Source of the DNA: Glandiceps talaboti | Taxonomy: Eukaryota > Hemichordata > Enteropneusta > Spengelidae | Length of the DNA stretch: 64,000 nt | Direction: 5' to 3' | NCBI RefSeq assembly: GCF_964340395.1 | Contig: NC_135570.1 | Span: forward strand, 17,135,322 to 17,199,321 | Part shown: in pieces, positions 56,311 to 64,000 of the stretch | Numbering within the stretch: the stretch's first letter is position 1 | Layout of the letters: each line of letters opens with the position of its first letter | The notes under the pieces: generated by a model | Database searches by the model: none | Seen by the model: the letters and a program-made list of their open reading frames with translations, nothing else | What the model was told of the DNA's origin: nothing | Made by a program: the position numbers and the translations under genes

Positions 56311-59122
56311 AGTTTTACAAGGATATATCCGCTAATTATCATGTCTAAATATCGTTCTAAACTTTATAAACTTAATGAACTTTCCGCTAATTAGACAGAC
56401 CGTCCCTAAACGATATTTAGACGCAATAATTAGCGGATAGTCTATAAAGTTTAGAAGAATATTTAGACGCGATGATTAGCGGATATATTCTTGTAAAACT
56501 TTTGTAACCAGCCGACGGTCAGTCTAATTAGCTGATAGTTTATACAATTTATAAAGTTTAGAACGATATTTAGACGCGATAATTAGCGCGTAATGTATAA
56601 CGTTTAGAACGATATTTGGATGCGATAAAGTTTCTAAAGTTTAAAACGATATTTAGAAAGTTTAGATTTAGATTTAGATTTAGACACTTCTAATTTATCA
56701 GTCTAAACTTCTAGCTAAATTTTCTAAATTTAGAAAGTTTAGATTTAGATTTAGACACTTCTAATTTATCAGTCTAAACTTCTAGCTAAATTTTCTAAAT
56801 TTAGAAAGTTTAGATTTAGATTTAGACACTTCTAATTTAACATTTAACATTTCTATAGCGCCCTTTCTATTTTAAAACAAATATTCAAAAGCGCTGAACA
56901 ATTACAGTTAAACATTAAAAACATTGGGAAATGAAATAAAATTTAGCTTTCTAAACTTCTAGCTAAATTTTCTAAACTGGCTAAAACACAATTCCGCACC
57001 TTAATAGTTGTTGGACGTCCCCACCAAACGTTGACTATATTTGGACACCAAGTTGTTGGACGTCCCCACCAAACGTTGACGATATTCGGACTCCAAGTTG
57101 TTGGACGTCCCCACCAAACGTTGACGATATTCGGACTCCAAGTTGTTGGACGTCCCCACCAAACGTTGACGATATTTGGACACCAAGTTCTTGAATGTCC
57201 CCACCAAACGTTGACTATATTTGGACACCAAGTTGTTGGATGTCCCCACCAAACGTTGACGATATTCGGACTCCAAGTTGTTGGACGTCCCCACCAAACG
57301 TTGACGATATTCGGACTCCAAGTTGTTGGACGTCCCCACCAAACGTTGACGATATTTGGACACCAAGTTCTTGAATGTCCCCACCAAACGTTGACTATAT
57401 TTGGACACCAAGTTGTTGGACGTCCCCACCAAACGTTGACGATATTCGGACTCCAAGTTGTTGGACGTCCCCACCAAACGTTGACGATATTCGGACTCCA
57501 AGTTGTTGGACGTCCCCACCAAACGTTGACGATATTTGGACACCAAGTTCTTGAATGTCCCCACCAAACGTTGACTATATTTGGACACCAAGTTGTTGGA
57601 TGTCCCCACCAAACGATGATATTTGGACACCACGTTATTGGATGTACCATCAAACGTTGACGATATTTGGACACCACATTATTGGATGTCTCCACCAAAC
57701 GTTGACCATATTTGGACACCACGTTATTAGATGTCCCATCAAACGTTGACCATATTTGGACACCACGTTATTAGATGTCCCATCAAACGTTGACCATATT
57801 TGGACACCACGTTATTAGATGTCCCATCAAACGTTGACGATATTTGGACACCACGTTATTAGATGTCCCATAAAACGTTGACGATATTTGGACACCACGT
57901 TATTAGATGTCCCATCAAACGTTGACCATATTTGGACATCACGTCATTAGATGTCCTATCAAACGTTGACCATATTTGGACACCACGTTATTAGATGTCC
58001 TATCAAACGTTGACGATATTTGGACACCACGTTATTAGATGTCCTATCAAACGTTGACGATATTTGGACACCATGTCATTAGATGTCCTATCAAACGTTG
58101 ACGATATTTGGACACCACGTTATTAGATGTCCTATCAAACGTTGACGATATTTGGACACCACGTTATTAGATGTCCTATCAAACGTTGACCATATTTGGA
58201 CACCACGTTATTAGATGTCCTATCAAACGTTGACCATATTTGGACACCACGTTATTAGATGTCCTATCAAACGTTGATGATATTTGGACACCACGTTATT
58301 AGATGTCCTATCAAACGTTGACGATATTTGGACACCACGTTATTAGATGTCCTATCAAACGTTGACGATATTTGGACACCACGTTATTAGATGTCCTATC
58401 AAAGGTTGACCATATTTGGACACCACGTCATTAGATGTCCTATCAAACGTTGACGATATTTGGACACCACGTCATTAGATGTCCTATCAAACGTTGACGA
58501 TATTTGGACACCACGTTATTAGATGTCCTATCAAAGGTTGACCATATTTGGACACCACGTCATTAGATGTCCTATCAAACGTTGACGATATTTGGACACC
58601 ACGTTATTGGATGTCCTATCAAACGTTGACGATATTTGGACACCATGTCATTAGATGTCCTATCAAACGTTGACGATATTTGGACACCACGTTATTAGAT
58701 GTCCTATCAAACGTTGACGATATTTGGACACCATGTCATTAGATGTCCTATCAAACGTTGACGATATTTGGACACCACGTTATTAGATGTCCTATCAAAC
58801 GTTGACGATATTTGGACACCATGTCATTAGATGTCCTATCAAACGTTGACGATATTTGGACACCACGTTATTAGATGTCCTATCAAACGTTGACGATATT
58901 TGGACACCATGTCATTAGATGTCCTATCAAACGTTGACGATATTTAGACACCACGTTATTAGATGTCCTATCAAACGTTGACGATATTTGGACACCATGT
59001 CATTAGATGTCCTATCAAACGTTGACGATATTTGGACACCATAAAATAACACTAAACTACTATTATGATTTCAAAAAGTTAAACCGATTTATACATTTGA
59101 GTAATAGTGTTAATGAACTTAC
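56311..59122 (+). repeat. 2,813-bp tandem duplication, copy 2
   Basis: Begins AGTTTTACAAGGATATATCC, as at 53498. Matches copy 1 through to TAATGAACTTAC at 59122, after which unique sequence follows. Confidence 0.97.
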
Positions 59123-60900
59123 CCATACTGTTGGCAATAAACCCATCCTTAGTTCTCATTAGTTAATGGAATGCATCAATATTTGATAGTTTTGATATGT
59201 TTCATCGTAGACTGATAACTCATTAAACAATTTGATTCTGGCTTTATTTATTGAATCGTTGTTGTTGACGAGGGCCTATGATCAAAAACCTGTTCTTATT
59301 AATTTATATGTTGGATTATGTCATTTGATAGTGGACGAAGGGTTGGGTACAACTTAATAAATAAATCATTGACAAAGTGGGTTTATAATCAACCACCACG
59401 TGATGTGATAGTCATGGTCCATTAGTGACATATTAAATCGACCATTTTATTGGTCATTAGGATCTAACCACACTTTGATCCCCTATTTGTACAGAATAGT
59501 TTAGAGTTGGAATAATCCAACATTTACTCAGGTGTCAGTCCTGAGTTAAGTAAGATCCAAGTCAAATCTTGTGTTGATCACAGTTGAAACCAATCAGTTT
59601 ACCCTGCTATGACTGTGAGGCTGACCGTTCCTACAACGATGGACTAGTAAATAACATTGTTTACATAGTCTTTTGTAACGACCTACAGGTGAGTATTTCA
59701 ATTTTGAATTCTATTATATATTTAGTAAACAGATATTCTTTCCTTCACAGCCAAACAACAAGAACAGGATAGTGTCATAACAACCTTCCATTATTGATAA
59801 GTTGTGACCTTGTACATGTTATAGCTCCAAATACCAATTTGTTATCTATAAATTATAATCATAATGCTATTCCTCATAAATCTATATCCACACCATAACA
59901 AAACATAAAATCTGATGGGTATACACACGTCTCTAATAAAAGGGCGAGAGACTGTTTGGTTTCTTGAATTCTTTCTTTTTCATATCTTTTCTTTTGACGA
60001 TCATGTTTTCTCAAGCCATGATGTAATGTCAACACAGAGAAGTATTTCCCATCCAGGTTACTAATACACCATTTGATTTCGGGGGGGGGGGGGGGGGGGG
60101 CTGGAGGATTTCCTACAAAAAAAAACATTTGTCGCCGACCAAAAGCAGGAAAAAAAATTCCTGACCAACTCAAGACATAATTTTTTTCCAGGTTATACCT
60201 ATGAGCTAAAAAGATTGTGTGGCAAGTGCAGAAACTAGCTAGAAATGTCAAATTTCCAGGTACATGTGTTTCTGGTGCCGTAATCCTGTAATTATTCATA
60301 ATGATAAAATGATGGTATGGCATGCAACAATATACTTTGAGGATTTTCATGGCGTTAGTTTTCTCATTTCAATTGTGATCAGGAAAGGGTATTGTTATTA
60401 TCTTGACACTTTAAAATGACACCAGATAGCACAGTGACTCTTTTAGTCCTTAAATTTCAAAAGGTTCTAGGGGCGGGAGGGGGAGCCCCATCCCGTAACC
60501 CCCCCCCCCCCCCACACACACACACTGATTCAAAGCTTAACTAGTGTTGTTTCCACCTTGACATGTTAGATAGCATTACAAAGCATTCTTTTAGTTCTTA
60601 AATTTCAAAATTTTCTAGGGTACATACCCCACACTGTTCCCTTGTATTTTGATTCAAATTTTACCTCGTATTATTGATTCTAGACAAGTTGCCCCCGTCG
60701 ACGTCCTTGTGCCCCCACCCCCACCCCGGCCTGCTGTGCTCCCCCCGGTCATTTTACCCCGGCCTGTTGCCCCCGATCATTTTACCCCGGCCTGTAGCCC
60801 CCATTATATATATCAACATATAGTCCACATCGTCAAGGTGGATTGATCATGAATGTACATATTAAGAGTGACTTATAGTTCATGAATTGATCTCGCATGC
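59123..60900. other. Unassigned region, no supported gene
   Basis: Mostly unique. It contains poly-G (60080-60101), poly-C (60500-60512) and a CCCCGGCCTGT-rich patch at 60690-60800 where CATTTTACCCCGGCCTGT occurs twice. A weak exon-like frame at 59581-59690 ends in CAG followed by GTGAGT but has no recognisable homology. Confidence 0.5.
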
Positions 60901-60911
60901 ATACTAACTGT

Positions 60912-63330
60912 CACGGTTCATTCACGGTCCCTCTATCACAGTCCCTATAGAGTGACTCTGGTTCATTCACAGTCCCTCTATCACATTCCCTATAGAGTGA
61001 CTCTGGTTCATTCACGGTCCCTCTATCACAGTCCCTATAGAGTGACTCTGGTTCATTCACAGTCCCTCTATCACAGTCCCTATAGAGTGACTCTGGTTCA
61101 TTCACGGACCCTCTATCAAAGTACCTATAGAGGGATTCTGGTTCATTCACGGTCCCTCTATCACAGTCCCTATAGAGTGACTCTGGTTCATTCACGGTCC
61201 CTCTATCGCAGTCCCTATAGAGTGACTCTGGTTCATTCACAGTCCCTCTATCACAGTCACTATAGAGGAACTCTGGTTCATTCACGTCACAGTCCCTCTA
61301 TCAAAGTACCTATAGAGGGACTCTGGTTCATTCACAGTCCCTCTATCACAGTCACTATAGAGTGACTCTTGTTCATTCACGGTCCCTCTATCACAGTCCC
61401 TATAGAGTGACTCTTGTTCATTCACTGTTCCTCTATCACATTCCCTATAGAGGGGCTCTGATTCATTCACAGTCCCTCTAGCACATTCCTATAGAAGGAC
61501 TCTGGTTCATTCATGGTCTCTCTATCACAGTCCCTATAGAGTGACTCTGGTTCATTCACAGTCCCTCTATCACAGTCACTATAGAGGGACTCTGGTTCAT
61601 TCACGGACCCTCTATCACAGTCCCTATAGAGTGACTCTTGTTCATTCACTGTTCCTCTATCACATTCCCTATAGAGGGGCTCTGATTCATTCACAGTCCC
61701 TCTAGCACATTCCTATAGAAGGACTCTGGTTCATTCATGGTCTCTCTATCACAGTCCCTATAGAGTGACTCTGGTTCATTCACAGTCCCTCTATCACAGT
61801 CACTATAGAGGGACTCTGGTTCATTCACGGACCCTCTATCAAAGTACCTATAGAGGGACTCTGGTTCATTCACTGTCCCTCTATCACATTCCTATAGAGG
61901 GACTCAGGTTCATTCACAGTCGCTCTATCACAGTCCCTATAGAGTGACTCTGATTCATTCACGGTCTCTCTATCACATTCCCTATAGAGTGACTCTGGTT
62001 CATTCACGGTCCCTCTATCACAGTCCCTATAGAGTGACTCTGGTTCATTCACAGTCCCTCTATCACAGTCCCTATTGAGTGACACTGGTTCATTCACGGT
62101 CCCTCTATCACAGTCCCTATAGAGGGATTCTGGTTTATTCACTGCCCTCTATCACAGTCCCTATAGAGTGACTCTGGTTCATTCACAGTCCCTCTATCAC
62201 AGTCCCTATAGAGGAACTCTAGTTCATTCACAGTCCCTCTATCACAGTCACTATAGAGGGACTCTGGTTCATTCACAATCCCTCTATCAAAGTACCTATA
62301 GAGGGACTCTGGTTCATTCACAATCCCTCTATCACAGTCCCTATAGAGGGACTCTGGTTCATTCATGGTCCCTCTATCACAGTCACTATAGAGTGACTCT
62401 GGTTCATTCACGGTCCCTCTATCGCAGTCCCTATAGAGTGACTCTGGTTCATTCACGGATCCTCTATCAAAGTACCTATAGAGGGACTCTGGTTCATTCA
62501 TGGTCCCTCTATCACAGTCACTATAGAGTGACTCTGGTTCATTCACAGTCCCTCTATCACAGTCACTATAGAGGAACTCTGGTTCATTCACGTCACAGTC
62601 CCTCTATCACAGTCACTATAGAGGGACTCTGGTTCATTCACAGTCCCTCTATCAAAGTACCTATAGAGGGACTCTGGTTCATTCACGTCACAGTCCCTCT
62701 ATCACAGTCACTATAGAGTGACTTTTGTTCATTCACGGTCCCTCTATCACAGTCACTATAGAGGAACTCTGGTTCATTCACGTCACAGTCCCTCTATCAC
62801 AGTCACTATAGAGGGACTCTGGTTCATTCACAGTCCCTCTATCAAAGTACCTATAGAGGGACTCTGGTTCATTCACGTCACAGTCCCTCTATCACAGTCA
62901 CTATAGAGTGACTTTTGTTCATTCACGGTCCCTCTATCACAGTCCCTATAGAGTAACTCTTGTTCATTCACTGTTCCTCTATCACATTGCCTATAGAGGG
63001 GCTCTGATTCATTCACAGTCCCTCTATCACATTCCCTATAGAGTGACTCTGGTTCATTCACAGTCCCTCTATCACATTCCCTATAGAGTGACTCTGGTTC
63101 ATTCACAGTCCCTCTATCACATTCCCTATAGAGTGACTCTGGTTCATTCACTGTTCCTCTATCACAGTCCCTATAGAGTGACTCTGGTTCATTCATGGTC
63201 CCTCTATCACAGTCCCTATAGAGGGACTCTGGTTCATTCACAGTCCCTCTATCGCAGTCCCTATAGAGTGACTCTGGTTCATTCATGGTCCCTCTATCAC
63301 AGTCCCTATAGAGGGACTCTGGTTCATTCA
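60912..63330. repeat. 45-bp satellite, about 54 copies
   Basis: Unit TCTATCACAGTCCCTATAGA then GTGACTCTGGTTCATTCACG and GTCCC. Many units hold a perfect 11-base inverted repeat (AGTCCCTCTAT / ATAGAGGGACT). With 15 codons per unit, the minus strand reads NEPESLYRDCDRGTV tandemly and the plus strand TLVHSQSLYHSPYRV. Frames break at units with 3-6 extra bases (CACGTCACAG, for example near 61287, 62592 and 62688) or one base missing. Confidence 0.96.
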
Positions 63331-63672
63331 AAGGAATATATCATGATTCCTTTAGGTTATTGTGTCTAGTACTGCAACACTGTAGAACTTCAAAGATTGT
63401 CCGTCAGTTGGTGAACATTATAGAACAAATTAATTGTAAATTGTCGGCAAAACGGTGTCGTCATTTTTACTCGTGTTAACACCTAAGCCATTGTGGTTTG
63501 TATTACTAAGCAAGCCCATTGTATTGCTGACATGTCACATTTCATGCTGATCAAGTTAAAATGCTATATTCTTATCAAACAAAACGATCAACTTTGTTTT
63601 AAAGGAACTTTCCTTTAGCCAAGGGACAAGGTGCAGACTGATTTTTGTCAAGCTCTTTATTTTTGAACATAT
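63331..63672. other. Unique spacer, nothing recognised
   Basis: No repeat and no conserved frame. Confidence 0.5.
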
Positions 63673-64000
63673 CACTTCCTTCATGTAATGACAACCCAAA
63701 TTAGCACTATAGACTTTTATACTTCCTTCATGTAATGAAACCCAAATTAGCACTATAGACTTTTACACTTCCTTCATGTAATGACAACCCAAATTAGCAC
63801 TATAGTCTTTTACACTTCCTTCATGTAATGACAACCCAAATTAGCACTATAGACTTTTACACTTCCTTCATGTAATGACAACCCAAATTAGCACTATAGA
63901 CTTTTATACTTCCTTCATGTAATGACAACCCAAATTAGCACTATAGACTTTTACACTTCCTTCATGTAATGACAACCCAATAGCACTATAGACTTTTACA
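63673..64000. repeat. 47-bp tandem repeat, 7 copies, continuing past the window
   Basis: Unit ACTTCCTTCATGTAATGACA then ACCCAAATTAGCACTATAGA and CTTTTAC, with two units shortened by two to four bases. Runs to the right edge. Confidence 0.95.

Noticed and set aside
54130-57749. Paired 259- and 210-codon frames as duplicated genes
   Set aside because: 45-bp satellite open on both strands in overlapping frames; repeated only because the whole 2,813-bp segment is duplicated.
59581-59690. Possible exon ending CAG followed by GTGAGT (LPCYDCEADRSYNDGLVNNI frame)
   Set aside because: Plausible acceptor and donor, but no recognisable homology, no partner exon found nearby, and only about 35 codons.
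60911-63331. NEPESLYRDCDRGTV repeat protein gene
   Set aside because: Kept as a satellite because both strands are open and irregular units break the frame repeatedly; transcript evidence is needed to change this.

Overview
This is eukaryotic, metazoan-type genomic DNA: AT-rich, with long introns bounded by canonical GT-AG sites, many minisatellites and microsatellites, non-LTR retrotransposon remnants and short palindromic DNA-transposon-like elements. The repeat style points to a marine invertebrate, but I cannot name the phylum from sequence alone. Nothing suggests a bacterium, phage or virus.

The only gene I can support is a plus-strand, 5'-truncated gene for a class-III PLP-dependent enzyme of the ethanolamine-phosphate phospho-lyase / 5-phosphohydroxy-L-lysine phospho-lyase family (ETNPPL/PHYKPL; AGXT2L1/AGXT2L2). 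Eleven exons (491-609, 960-1119, 7876-7950, 10239-10332, 10614-10724, 11982-12064, 15411-15511, 17829-17953, 20402-20556, 26439-26528, 35087-35423) join in one frame to give 482 residues and a stop. The first exon, with roughly 20 N-terminal residues, lies left of the window. 'Exon 1' below means the first exon visible here. Residue numbers count from its first complete codon.

Layout: 1-490 is intron with the tail of a dispersed repeat. 491-35423 is the gene, whose longer introns nearly all hold a private minisatellite (37 bp x86 in intron 2; 42/44 bp x20 and 48 bp x30 in intron 3; 47 bp in intron 6; 53 bp in intron 7; 47 bp in intron 8; 35 bp in intron 9) plus mobile-element debris. 35424-42900 is 3' flank with arrays and element copies. 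42921-48033 is a 5.1-kb, 31-bp satellite. 48390-51640 is tetranucleotide microsatellite interrupted by a palindromic element. 51780-53225 holds short arrays next to a LINE relic. 53498-59122 is a nearly perfect 2,813-bp tandem duplication containing 44/45-bp satellites. 59123-60900 is unannotated. 60910-63330 is a 45-bp satellite, and 63673-64000 is a 47-bp array running off the window.

The most striking observation is intron 3. Almost all of it is two abutting tandem arrays, each seeded by the exon next to it. The left array repeats the last 17 bases of exon 3 together with the 5' splice site about 20 times. The right array repeats a 30-base coding piece of exon 4 about 30 times in an open 16-codon frame. 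The stop codon and the 3' flank are also drawn into tandem arrays, one of which carries an ATTAAA hexamer in every unit. Two dispersed families (one starting AGCACAACTG, one starting AGTCCCC) recur through the gene and its flank, one nested in the other. A roughly 650-bp inverted repeat lies in introns 6 and 9, on either side of exons 7-9.
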